Positions 1-8,091 of a stretch of 64,000 nucleotides of DNA are shown piece after piece. This DNA is from Geothrix sp. PMB-07 (GTDB lineage Bacteria; Acidobacteriota; Holophagae; Holophagales; Holophagaceae). The stretch covers positions 496,001-560,000 of the forward strand of contig NZ_CP132333.1 of NCBI RefSeq assembly GCF_030758935.1. The letters are read 5' to 3'. Position numbers and translations under genes: made by a program. Under the pieces are notes generated by a model. That model was not told where the DNA came from and did not search any database. It worked only from the letters and a program-made list of their open reading frames with translations. Position 1 is the first letter of the stretch. Each line of letters opens with the position of its first letter.

Positions 1-198
1 TGCATGGCCACCCCGCTGGCGCGTCAGCTGGTGTCGGTCGCCAGGTCGTTCAGCGGCTACTACACGAACTGTCCCATTCTTGCCCCAGAGAACACGCCCG
101 CCGTGCGCGACGCCCGCCTCGCCCTGTGCGTGGCGACGGCCCGCGCGCTGCGCCAGGGCCTGTTCCTCATGGGCATCCAGGCCCCGGAGGAGATGTGA
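1..198 (+). CDS. argS: Arginyl-tRNA synthetase, C-terminal fragment
   Basis: Only the last 65 codons are inside the window; the gene begins upstream. The encoded tail (VSVARSFSGYYTNCPIL, then a helix ending MGIQAPEEM) matches the DALR anticodon-binding domain that ends class I arginyl-tRNA synthetases, which charge tRNA-Arg in the cytoplasm. The match is by recognition of the family's C-terminal pattern, not by alignment. The stop codon lies in the string ATGTGA, so it overlaps the likely GTG start of the next gene, and a GGAGGAG ribosome-binding sequence sits inside the argS tail just before it. The ATG at 4 is an internal methionine and not a start. Confidence 0.8.
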   Translation, partial: CMATPLARQLVSVARSFSGYYTNCPILAPENTPAVRDARLALCVATARALRQGLFLMGIQAPEEM

Positions 199-629
199 AT
201 CCGGAACCCGGAAAAGATCACCACCAAGACACGAAGACACCAAGAAAGAACCTCTCACCTCAAGAAGAGAGGATTGCCTCCTTGATTGTGGATGCCGCCA
301 TTAAGGTTCATCCCGCCTTGGGTCCCGGGCTATTAGAAAGCGTGTACGAAACGTGTCTTTCGCATGAGCTTCGTCATCGTGGGCTGCAAGTGGAAGCGCA
401 AGTCCCAGTGCCGATCCGTTATGAAGGATTGACCCTGGATGGCGGATTCCGCCTCGACCTCCTTGTGGAAGGGCTCGCGGTCATTGAGCTCAAGGCTTTG
501 GAGAAACTCCTGCCGGTCCATGACGCCCAACTTCTTACCTGCTTGAAGCTGTCCGGCCGAAGGCTCGGCTTTCTCCTCAATTTCAATGTCCCCGTTATGA
601 AGAACGGAATTTCAAGATTCGTTCTCTAA
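195..629 (+). CDS. GxxExxY family protein (PD-(D/E)xK nuclease-like) inside an inverted-repeat element
   Basis: This is a short protein of the GxxExxY family, a PD-(D/E)xK-like family without an established function that I know of. From the GTG at 195 it has 144 residues: the family motif GLLESVY (G45, E48, Y51), then an aspartate in RLDLLVE (D88) and E-L-K (E98, K100), which together look like a complete nuclease core. The C-terminal GFLLNFNVPV and ISRFVL are typical of the family. GTG195 is chosen because it overlaps the argS stop and follows GGAGGAG; an ATG at 126 also opens the frame but lies deep inside argS. Residues 8 to 18 (DHHQDTKTPRK) are simply the left repeat arm translated. The gene is the only cargo between the two arms at 216 and 672, and it separates argS from pyrG. 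Confidence 0.75.
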   Translation: MNPEPGKDHHQDTKTPRKNLSPQEERIASLIVDAAIKVHPALGPGLLESVYETCLSHELRHRGLQVEAQVPVPIRYEGLTLDGGFRLDLLVEGLAVIELKALEKLLPVHDAQLLTCLKLSGRRLGFLLNFNVPVMKNGISRFVL

Positions 630-672
630 GCCTTTTTGCAGTTCTTGGTGCCTTGGTGTCTTGGTGGTGATC
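216..672. mobile_element. Putative inverted-repeat element carrying the GxxExxY gene
   Basis: Two 31-base arms at 216-246 and 642-672 are inverted copies with 29 of 31 positions equal. Both begin GATCACCACCAAGACAC when read inward. The arm contains the 8-base unit CACCAAGA in tandem. The 457-base span holds only the GxxExxY gene. It starts 17 bases after the argS stop and ends just before the pyrG ribosome-binding site. I see no target-site duplication beyond the shared GATC end. Shorter copies of the same arms, without a gene, occur elsewhere in the window. Mobility is inferred, not shown. Confidence 0.6.
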
Positions 673-689
673 AGTTCAAGGAGTAGGCG

Positions 690-2285
690 ATGACTAAGTA
701 TGTGTTCGTCACCGGCGGTGTGCTTTCGAGCCTGGGCAAGGGCATTGCCGCGGCGAGCCTGGGCGCCCTGCTGGAGGCCCGCGGGCTGAAGGTGACGCTC
801 ATGAAGATGGATCCCTACCTGAACGTGGATCCGGGCACCATGTCGCCCTTCCAGCACGGCGAGGTGTTCGTCACCGATGACGGTGCCGAGACCGATCTGG
901 ACCTGGGCCACTACGAGCGCTTCACCTCGGTGCCCACCACCCAGAACCACACCATCACCACGGGCCGCATCTACAACACCGTGATCCAGAAGGAGCGCCG
1001 CGGCGACTACCTGGGCAAGACCGTGCAGGTGATCCCCCACATCACGGACGAGATCAAGGGCGTGATGAAGAAGGTGGCCAAGGACATGGACGTGGTGATC
1101 GTGGAGATCGGCGGCACCGTGGGCGACATCGAGAGCCAGCCCTTCCTCGAGGCCATCCGGCAGTTCAAGCTGGAAGCGGGCCTCGGCAACGCCATCAACA
1201 TGCACCTCACCTACGTGCCCTTCATCAAGGCCGCGGGCGAGCTGAAATCCAAGCCCACCCAGCACAGCGTCAAGGAACTGCGCGCCCTGGGCATCCAGCC
1301 CGACGTCCTGCTCTGCCGCGCCGAGCAGGACATCCCCCGCGACTTGAAGGACAAGATCGCCTTGTTCTGCTCCGTGACCCAGGACGCGGTCTTCAGCGCC
1401 CGCGATGCCCACTCCATCTACGAGGTGCCCCTCAACCTGCACCAGGAGGGCCTCGATGCCAAGGTGGCCGTGCTGCTGGGGCTGGGCGAAAAGCAGCCGG
1501 ATCTCAGCGCCTGGCAGAACCTGTTGCACCGCATCCGCAACCCCAAGGGCAGCGTGCGCATCGGCGTGGTGGGCAAGTACGTGGAGTTCAAGGAGAGCTA
1601 CAAGAGCCTCATCGAGGCCCTGCACCACGCAGGCTACGGACTGGAAACCCACGTGGACCTCAAGTGGATCGAGGCAGAAGAACTGGAGAACCAGGATCCT
1701 GCCGCCTTCCTGCAGGATTGCCACGGCGTGCTGGTGCCCGGCGGCTTCGGCGTGCGCGGCACCCGCGGCATGATCAAGTCCATCCAGTACGCCCGCGAGC
1801 ACAAGATCCCCTTCTTCGGCATCTGCCTCGGCATGCAGATGGCCTCCGTGGAGTTCGCCCGCAACGTGGTGGGTCTGGAAGGCGCCGATTCCACCGAGTT
1901 CGACGACGCCCCCAAGCATCGCGTGATCTTCAAGCTGCGCGAACTGGTCGATGTGGAAGAACTGGGCGGGACCATGCGACTGGGCGCCTATCCCTGCCGC
2001 CTCGCGCCGGCCAGCCAGGCGGCCAAGGCCTACGCCAGCACCGACATCAGCGAACGCCACCGCCACCGCTACGAGTTCAACCACGAATACAAGAAGGCGC
2101 TGGAGGAGAAGGGTCTCGTGTTCACGGGCATGAGCCCCGATGGCGTCTTCGTGGAGATCGTGGAGCTGAAGGACCACCCCTACTACCTGGCCTGTCAGTT
2201 CCACCCCGAGTTCAAGAGCCGCCCCCTGAACCCGCACCCCTTGTTCACGGCCTTCGTGAAGGCGAGCGCCATCAATCGGGGCTGA
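690..2285 (+). CDS. pyrG: CTP synthase
   Basis: Makes CTP from UTP, ATP and glutamine in the cytoplasm, the last step of pyrimidine nucleotide synthesis. The 531-residue length is normal for the family. The N-terminal synthetase domain opens with [16 protein letters not shown], the nucleotide-binding loop, followed by [20 protein letters not shown]. The C-terminal glutamine amidotransferase domain has the nucleophile cysteine in GICLGMQMA and the catalytic histidine in [10 protein letters not shown]. The ATG at 690 is preceded by AAGGAG, which lies a few bases beyond the right arm of the GxxExxY element, so the element has inserted immediately upstream without removing the translation signal. 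A strong hairpin follows the stop. Confidence 0.97.
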   Translation: MTKYVFVTGGVLSSLGKGIAAASLGALLEARGLKVTLMKMDPYLNVDPGTMSPFQHGEVFVTDDGAETDLDLGHYERFTSVPTTQNHTITTGRIYNTVIQKERRGDYLGKTVQVIPHITDEIKGVMKKVAKDMDVVIVEIGGTVGDIESQPFLEAIRQFKLEAGLGNAINMHLTYVPFIKAAGELKSKPTQHSVKELRALGIQPDVLLCRAEQDIPRDLKDKIALFCSVTQDAVFSARDAHSIYEVPLNLHQEGLDAKVAVLLGLGEKQPDLSAWQNLLHRIRNPKGSVRIGVVGKYVEFKESYKSLIEALHHAGYGLETHVDLKWIEAEELENQDPAAFLQDCHGVLVPGGFGVRGTRGMIKSIQYAREHKIPFFGICLGMQMASVEFARNVVGLEGADSTEFDDAPKHRVIFKLRELVDVEELGGTMRLGAYPCRLAPASQAAKAYASTDISERHRHRYEFNHEYKKALEEKGLVFTGMSPDGVFVEIVELKDHPYYLACQFHPEFKSRPLNPHPLFTAFVKASAINRG

Positions 2286-2304
2286 TGTCAGGCGGATGAA
2301 CAAG

Positions 2305-2332
2305 GAACGGGGCGGGAATTCCCGCCCTGTTC
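2305..2332 (+). terminator. Rho-independent-type terminator after pyrG
   Basis: A near-perfect dyad of about 14 base pairs around GGGCGGGAATTCCCGCCC, 20 bases after the pyrG stop and followed by a short T-rich run. The two arms meet with almost no loop, so it may work as a palindrome in either direction. Confidence 0.55.
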
Positions 2333-2532
2333 TATTGTGGGGCCCAGCCGCGGCCGAAAAGCACCCATGGCACCCTCAGAGCACCACCGAGACCTCCAGG
2401 CGGGGTTGTGACCCTTGACCGCCCCTAGGTTCTGGTCTTGAAAGACGATGTAAGTATCATTTATGTGGACTCGGACCCGCATCCAGGCAGGTTGGTGTTC
2501 CAGTTCATTGCCAGAAAGAACGGGGAGGGATC

Positions 2533-3810
2533 ATGCAACTTTCGGGCTTGCGGTACGGCTCCAAGCTTCTGCAGCTGGTTGAATTTCCCGTGGCGGAGTT
2601 CATTGATGGATCGGCCACGAACCAGGAGATCCAGCAGTTCCTCGAGAAGCACAAGAAGCTGGTGGTGAAGCCGGCCTTCTACGGCGGTGTGGGAAAAAAG
2701 GGCAAGGCGGGGCTGGTGCGGGTGGTGAGCACGCTGCAGGAGGCCCTGCAGGCCAAGCGCGATCTGTTCTTCGCCCAGCATGTCTACGGCAACAAGACGG
2801 TCACGGCCAATGGGGTGACCATGGAGGCCTTCGTCCCCTCCGATCTGGAAGTCTATTTCAGCATCTCCAGTTCCAGCGTGCACCGCGGCCCTGTGTTCAC
2901 CATCACGCCGTGGGGCGGTGTGGACATCGAAGAGCTTCCGGCCGAGAAGAAGGCCGTGGTGGAGATCGATCCCTTCATCGGTATCAATGCCTTCGAGATC
3001 ACCAACGCGCTGACGGATACAGGCTGTCCCGAGGCCTTCATCTCGGCCCTGGTGCAGCACCTGCCCAAGCTTTGGGACCTCTATGATGGCTACGGCCTCA
3101 CCACCATCGAGCTCAATCCCATCCGGGTGCAGCGCCGGAACAACCAGATCCTGCCGGTGGCCTGCGACGTGAAGGCGAGCTTCGATCAGGACAACCCGGC
3201 CTGGAAGCGCATCGGTTTGCCCGATGTCCTCTTCCAGACGGAAACCACCCCCTTCGAGGCGGACATCAACGAGCTGCGCACCTACCAGGGCCAGAGCGAC
3301 GTGCTGGAGATGAATCCCAACGGCAGCATCATTCCCTTCATGTTCGGCGGCGGCGCCAACAGCGCGGGCACGGAAACGCTGGGCGAGGCGGCCATCTTCT
3401 CCTCGGATTTCGGCGGCAATCCTCCCTACGAAAAGATCTACGAGATCAGCCGCATCGCCTTCGATCACTGGTACAAGCAGGCCAGCATGCTGCTGCTCAT
3501 CGGCGGCAAGGCCAACAACACGGACATCTACGTGACCTTCAAGGGCGTCTTCGATGCCCTGCGCGACCACGTTTCAAAAGCGGGCTGGAAGCCGCTCTAC
3601 GTGGTGATCGGACGGGGCGGGCCCAACGTGGTGAAGGGCATGTTCTACGCCAAGGACATCCTCGACCGCCTGCGGCTGCCCTACAAGGTGTTCGGCCACG
3701 ACACGTCCATGATCCTCACGCTGGAATATGCGAAGAAGGTGGACGAGTGGTGGCGGGCCGAAGGGGCCGAAGCCTACCGCAAGCAGGTTGAAACGCAGGT
3801 CCGGGCCTAG
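2533..3810 (+). CDS. ATP-citrate lyase, small (ATP-grasp, citrate-binding) subunit
   Basis: This is the subunit that activates citrate with ATP; together with the large subunit it would cleave citrate with CoA to acetyl-CoA and oxaloacetate, the signature reaction of the reductive TCA cycle. At 425 residues it fits the usual length of the small subunit. The N-terminal half has the ATP-grasp fold features VVKPAFYGGVGKKGKAGLV and, later, TIELNPIRV, the usual metal/ATP-binding end of the domain. The C-terminal half (from about residue 255, MNPNGSIIPFMFGGGANSAG) is the citrate-binding CoA-ligase-like domain. GGGAGG precedes the ATG. The large subunit begins 9 bases after the stop, so the two are one transcription unit. 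Confidence 0.85.
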   Translation: MQLSGLRYGSKLLQLVEFPVAEFIDGSATNQEIQQFLEKHKKLVVKPAFYGGVGKKGKAGLVRVVSTLQEALQAKRDLFFAQHVYGNKTVTANGVTMEAFVPSDLEVYFSISSSSVHRGPVFTITPWGGVDIEELPAEKKAVVEIDPFIGINAFEITNALTDTGCPEAFISALVQHLPKLWDLYDGYGLTTIELNPIRVQRRNNQILPVACDVKASFDQDNPAWKRIGLPDVLFQTETTPFEADINELRTYQGQSDVLEMNPNGSIIPFMFGGGANSAGTETLGEAAIFSSDFGGNPPYEKIYEISRIAFDHWYKQASMLLLIGGKANNTDIYVTFKGVFDALRDHVSKAGWKPLYVVIGRGGPNVVKGMFYAKDILDRLRLPYKVFGHDTSMILTLEYAKKVDEWWRAEGAEAYRKQVETQVRA

Positions 3811-3819
3811 GAGATAGCG

Positions 3820-6546
3820 ATGCGACGACTGAAGACACGTCCCTTCCCCTACTACGTCGGCCTCCACTCCCTCGAAGAATTGGTGACCCGCGAACACCGC
3901 GTCTGCGTCATGAACATCCTGGGTAGCGAAAGCCGCAAGGTGACGCCGGTGTCGCACGAGTACAGCGGCGGCAACGTGGTGGCTGGTGTTCAGTATGGGC
4001 GCCGGGGCAGCCTCGAGACGAAGATCGGCGCGATCCCCGTCTACCGGAGCATCCGCGAAGTCATGGAGCATGGCATCGCCTTCGACATGGGCGTGGTCTA
4101 CATTCCGCCCCAGGGTGTGTGCAAGGCTGTTTCAGAACTGGTGACCCACAACGAGGCCCTCAAACGCATCGTCATCGTCACGGAGAAGGTGCCCGCGCGG
4201 GATTCCCGCAACATCCGCGCCCTCTGCCAGGAAGCCGGCGTCGACGTCATCGGCGCCAACTGCCTGGGCATGGCCAATGCCTGGGATCGGGTGCGCATCG
4301 GCGGCAGCCTGGGTGGTGATCACCCCGAAGAAACGCTGGTGAAGGGCTCCATCGCCATCCACTCCAACTCTGGCAACTTCACCACCACCATGGCGGAGTA
4401 TCTCCGCACGGCGGGCTTCGGCATCAGCACGGCGGTATCGAGCGGCAAGGATGTCTACATCCACTTCGCCCTGCCGGAATTCCTCTATGCGGCGCAGAAC
4501 GATCCGCGCACCAAAGCGGTGGTGGTCTACGTTGAGCCCGGTGGCTACTACGAAAAGATGGCCCTGGATTGGATCAAGGACCGCACCTTCGGCTTCACCA
4601 AGCCGATCATCGCCTGCGTCACCGGGCGCTGGAAGAAGAACATCACCCGGGCTTGCGGCCATGCCGGCGCGCTGTCCGGCAGCGGCGACGATGCAGAGAG
4701 CAAGGAACGCTGGTTTGACGAGTACTTCGGGGTGGATGTCTTTGACCCCAAGACCAGCGAGGTGAGCAAGCGCGGTGTGCGCGTTTCCAGCATCCAGTAC
4801 ATCCCCGATGCAGTGCGCGCCGTCTACGAGAAGATCGGCGAAAAGCCCGACTTCGCCACCACGGGCGATCTGTCCCTCAAGCTCTGGCTGGGCGACACCA
4901 TGGTGAAGCTGCCTCCGGCCCTGGATCTGCCTCTGACCAAGCCGCCCGCACCCTACGACCGCCAGGTGGTGGAGGTGATCAAGCAGGTGGGTGCCCACTA
5001 CCTGCGCCAGAACATGGCCGACAAATCCGGCGCCTCCCGCATGAGCCCGGAGACCCAGGTCTCCGAATTGCATGGAAAATCGGTGCTGGACCTGTCGCGC
5101 CGCACGCTGGAAGAGAACCTGTTCTTCTCCCTTGCGAAGGTGATGCCGGATAAGGTGGACATCCCCACGCTGAACCTGATCCTCAACCTGTTCCTGAAAA
5201 TTGATGAACGCCGCATGGCGGCCATCGACGTGGCGCGGGACAACGGGTGCACGCCCAATGCCTACCTGGCCTCTCAGATCGCCTTGGTGGGCGACAAGGG
5301 CCTGCTGGCGAAATCGCGGGAACACGCCCGCTTCATCATCGACCTCATCCGCGAGTTTGGCCTGGATGAGCACACGGAGGCGCTGCCGCCCGAACTGGAC
5401 GCCTATGTGGAGAAGCACCTCCTGAGCGCCGAACCCTCGCGCAAGACGGATGTCTCCAACCTGCTCTTCAAGGAAGTCAAAAAGTCGAAGAAGTCCTGTG
5501 TGGCCCTCCGGGTCTGCCAGCACATCATCGACATGGCGGAGAAGAAGAAGCTGGAGATCCGCGACACCTACGAGTTTCTGCTGGCCACCATCGCCGTGTG
5601 CGTGCTGTGGAATCCCATGCTGGAGAAGCGCATCAGCCGCCAGTTGGTGGAGGATTCGGTCACCTACTTCTACCTGCTGGCGCGCATCGTGGCCTATTCG
5701 GTGGTGGACCGGGAGCACAACCCCCACTGGAAGAAGCTGGTGGACAAGAAGCTGTCGAACCTGAACCTCAGCTTCACGGAGAACGCCTTCAAGGTGCTGT
5801 TCGGCCGGGTGCCCGGGGCCTCGGAGTTGCTCGAATTCCAGACGCTCCTCGGGCTCACCATTACCAACGGCCCGGGCACCCTGTCAGCCAAGGGCGCCAA
5901 GGAGAGTGTCAGCGCCCGCAACGACATCTCCATGTCCTTCGTGGGTTTCCTCTCGAACACGGGCCGTGCGCATGGTGGCAACGGCTATGAGTCCATCAAC
6001 TTCCTGATGGAGCAGTTCAAGGATGCGGGGCTGAAGGATCCAGGCGATCCCAACCACGGCCTCGATCTGAAGGCCATGGCCAACAAGGCCGCCAAGGCCT
6101 ACGGGGCCTACAAGAAGAAGGCGCAGGAAACCGAGGATGGGGCGGTGAAGCCCATCCCCTGCATCAACCACCCGGTGTTCCGCGGCAACAAGATCAACGT
6201 GGATCCCAGGGAGCAGTTCGTGTCGGGCATGCTGACGGAGAAGGGTATTTATAACGCCTTCTGGGAGTTCTACCACCATCTGGTGAAAGAGCTGTACGCC
6301 GAAGGCGTGACCAAGAATGTCTTCTGCGTGAATGTGGACGCGGTGCTCGCCGTGATCGCGCTCAAGCTGGTGTGGAAGGATCTTCAGGCCGGACGTCTCA
6401 GCCTTCGCCAGGTCCAGGAAGTGGCCTTCACGCTCTTCCTCTTCGGCCGCAGCGTGGGGGTCTCTGCTGAGATCGCCGATCACCGCGACCGCGGGCTGGA
6501 CATGGATTGCCGCACGCCGGAAAACGAGTTGACCTTCATCCTGTAG
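3820..6546 (+). CDS. ATP-citrate lyase, large subunit (CoA-ligase plus citryl-CoA lyase), unusually long
   Basis: Carries the CoA-binding and phosphohistidine domain (about residues 1 to 330) and a C-terminal citrate-synthase-like citryl-CoA lyase domain. The phosphorylated histidine is H281 in ACGHAGALSGSGDD. In the lyase part the citrate-synthase triad can be placed as H718 (AHGGNG), H784 (INHPVFRG) and D840 (NVDAVLA), with spacings close to those of true citrate synthases. The protein has 908 residues, roughly 300 more than the 600 to 610 typical of the large subunit. The extra, mostly helical stretch lies between the two domains, about residues 340 to 640. It starts 9 bases after the small subunit behind TAGGAG. 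A bidirectional terminator separates it from the convergent citrate synthase. Confidence 0.82.
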   Translation: MRRLKTRPFPYYVGLHSLEELVTREHRVCVMNILGSESRKVTPVSHEYSGGNVVAGVQYGRRGSLETKIGAIPVYRSIREVMEHGIAFDMGVVYIPPQGVCKAVSELVTHNEALKRIVIVTEKVPARDSRNIRALCQEAGVDVIGANCLGMANAWDRVRIGGSLGGDHPEETLVKGSIAIHSNSGNFTTTMAEYLRTAGFGISTAVSSGKDVYIHFALPEFLYAAQNDPRTKAVVVYVEPGGYYEKMALDWIKDRTFGFTKPIIACVTGRWKKNITRACGHAGALSGSGDDAESKERWFDEYFGVDVFDPKTSEVSKRGVRVSSIQYIPDAVRAVYEKIGEKPDFATTGDLSLKLWLGDTMVKLPPALDLPLTKPPAPYDRQVVEVIKQVGAHYLRQNMADKSGASRMSPETQVSELHGKSVLDLSRRTLEENLFFSLAKVMPDKVDIPTLNLILNLFLKIDERRMAAIDVARDNGCTPNAYLASQIALVGDKGLLAKSREHARFIIDLIREFGLDEHTEALPPELDAYVEKHLLSAEPSRKTDVSNLLFKEVKKSKKSCVALRVCQHIIDMAEKKKLEIRDTYEFLLATIAVCVLWNPMLEKRISRQLVEDSVTYFYLLARIVAYSVVDREHNPHWKKLVDKKLSNLNLSFTENAFKVLFGRVPGASELLEFQTLLGLTITNGPGTLSAKGAKESVSARNDISMSFVGFLSNTGRAHGGNGYESINFLMEQFKDAGLKDPGDPNHGLDLKAMANKAAKAYGAYKKKAQETEDGAVKPIPCINHPVFRGNKINVDPREQFVSGMLTEKGIYNAFWEFYHHLVKELYAEGVTKNVFCVNVDAVLAVIALKLVWKDLQAGRLSLRQVQEVAFTLFLFGRSVGVSAEIADHRDRGLDMDCRTPENELTFIL

Positions 6547-6559
6547 TTGTCGTTTCGCC

Positions 6560-6594
6560 AAAAAGGGGCGGGCCATTGGGCCCGCCCCTTTTTT
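6560..6594. terminator. Bidirectional terminator between ATP-citrate lyase and citrate synthase
   Basis: A perfect 15-base-pair hairpin, AAAAAGGGGCGGGCC with loop ATTG, has A5 at one foot and T6 at the other. It therefore gives a U-run to transcripts from either strand. It sits between the two convergent stops. Confidence 0.9.
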
Positions 6595-6607
6595 GGATGT
6601 GTGGGAG

Positions 6608-7918
6608 CTACTTCCGTCCGCCCTTGGCGGCCCACTCTTCGAGCATGTCGGTGGTGACCGACTTGGGGCGCTCCAGGGGGTAGTTCAGGGCGCGGTCCCA
6701 GGTGATGTTGGCGAGCACGCCCAGGGCACGACCGACGCCGAAGAGCACGGTGTAGAAATCGTATTCGCGCAGGCCGTAGTACCACTGGATGACACCGCTC
6801 TGGGCATCGACGTTGGGCCAGGGGTTCTTGGTCTTGCCCTGCTCGGTGAGCACGCCGGGCGCCACCTTGTAGATCATGTTGACCAGCTTGAAGAGCGGAT
6901 CGTTGGGCAGGTTCTTCAGGCAGAACTCCATCTGCGCGGTGTAGCGGGGATCGGTCTTGCGCAGGATGGCGTGGCCGTAACCGGCGATGACTTGGCCGGA
7001 GTTGAGGGTGTCCCAGAGGGCCTTGCGGATGTTCTCTTCGGTGGGCTCGGCGCCATCCAGCTGTTTCTGGAATTTCAGCAGCCAGTCCAGCACTTCCTGG
7101 TTTGCGAGGCCGTGCAGGGGGCCCGCCAGGCCATTGAGACCGGCGCTGAAGCTGTAGTAGGCATCGGACAGGGCGGAGGCCACCAGGTGTGTGGTGTGGG
7201 CGCTGACGTTGCCGCTCTCGTGGTCGCTGTGCAGGATGAAGTACATGCGGGCCACATCGTCATAGGGTTTGGCGATGCCCATCATGTGGGCGAAGTTGGC
7301 GCCCATGTCCAGGCCGGGCTTGGCGGGGATGATGTCGCCGTTCTTGTACTTCCAGCGGTAGATGAATGCGGCGATCTGGGGCAGGCGCGCCACGAGATCG
7401 GAGGCGTCTTCGAACATGGTGTCCCAGTGCTGGTCTTTCTTCATGCCGTGGTAGGCGGCGGCGAACTTGCTGTCCTTCTGCATGGAGAGCACGGCGGCGG
7501 AGAGCATCACCATGGGGTGGCTGTCCTTGGGCAGGGCGCGGATGACGTCGAAGACGTAGGCCGGCACCTTGGCCCGTTCCTGGAAATCGGCCACCAGCTC
7601 TTCGGTGTCCTTGGCCGTGGGGACTTCCCCCGTGAGCAGGAAATACCAGAAGGATTCCACCGTGGGGTATTCACCGCCGGGGGCCTTGGGCAGGGCCGCA
7701 AAGGTTTCGGGAATGTTCTTGCCGCGGAATCGGATGCCCTCCTGGTAGTCGAGGTAGGAGATGTCCGTGACCAGGGCGTGGATGTCGCGGGCGCCGCCCA
7801 GGGCCTGGCTGATGGTGACCTGGTCGATCACCACATCGCCGAATTCCTTGTTAAGACGCTGGGTGCGCGGGCGGTGCTCTAGGATCTTCTCCAGAAGGCG
7901 GGCTTTGAGATGGGTCAT
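6608..7918 (-). CDS. gltA: Citrate synthase, eukaryote-like type
   Basis: Condenses acetyl-CoA and oxaloacetate to citrate. The 436-residue protein lacks the N-terminal extension of the hexameric enterobacterial enzyme and reads like the dimeric mitochondrial type, which is also known from Geobacter. Catalytic residues are recognisable: H in GLAGPLHGLANQ, H in AGYGHAILRKTDPR and D in REYDFYTVLFG. The ATG at 7918 follows AGGAGC. The gene faces the ATP-citrate lyase pair, so the cell encodes both directions of citrate chemistry side by side. Which direction operates cannot be read from the sequence. Confidence 0.92.
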   Translation of the reverse strand: MTHLKARLLEKILEHRPRTQRLNKEFGDVVIDQVTISQALGGARDIHALVTDISYLDYQEGIRFRGKNIPETFAALPKAPGGEYPTVESFWYFLLTGEVPTAKDTEELVADFQERAKVPAYVFDVIRALPKDSHPMVMLSAAVLSMQKDSKFAAAYHGMKKDQHWDTMFEDASDLVARLPQIAAFIYRWKYKNGDIIPAKPGLDMGANFAHMMGIAKPYDDVARMYFILHSDHESGNVSAHTTHLVASALSDAYYSFSAGLNGLAGPLHGLANQEVLDWLLKFQKQLDGAEPTEENIRKALWDTLNSGQVIAGYGHAILRKTDPRYTAQMEFCLKNLPNDPLFKLVNMIYKVAPGVLTEQGKTKNPWPNVDAQSGVIQWYYGLREYDFYTVLFGVGRALGVLANITWDRALNYPLERPKSVTTDMLEEWAAKGGRK

Positions 7919-8091
7919 GGGAGCGGCTCCTGTGAAGAAAAGTTAGGGGAGAACGAGATCGGATGGTTGAGGACAATTATGCTTGCCTCTTCCATCGAAG
8001 GCATTGCAGTCCTTCATGAATATTCAAGAAACCGCGCTGGCTGGGCTGGGAGCGTCAGGGCAGAGTGTTACCTGTATGAAAAGGATCTTCC

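Noticed and set aside
126-194. ATG 126 as the start of the GxxExxY protein
   Set aside because: It lies 73 bases inside argS with no ribosome-binding site, and the extra residues are arginine/proline/glycine-rich as expected of a shadow frame. GTG 195 is better placed.
216-672. Target-site duplication around the GxxExxY element
   Set aside because: No direct repeat is visible outside the arms; GATC at both ends is part of the palindrome. An empty site is needed to decide.
612-2303. A 563-codon open frame antisense to pyrG
   Set aside because: It is the codon-position shadow of a GC-rich gene; the product is a histidine, glycine and leucine-rich string without domains, and pyrG itself is beyond doubt.
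2436-2464. TTGAAA with 17 bases to TTATGT as a promoter for the ATP-citrate lyase genes
   Set aside because: The -10 agrees at only two of six positions, so the site is not distinguishable from chance.
4132-5727. A 531-codon open frame antisense to the ATP-citrate lyase large subunit
   Set aside because: Same composition bias, no domain or ribosome-binding site; the sense gene has clear catalytic residues.
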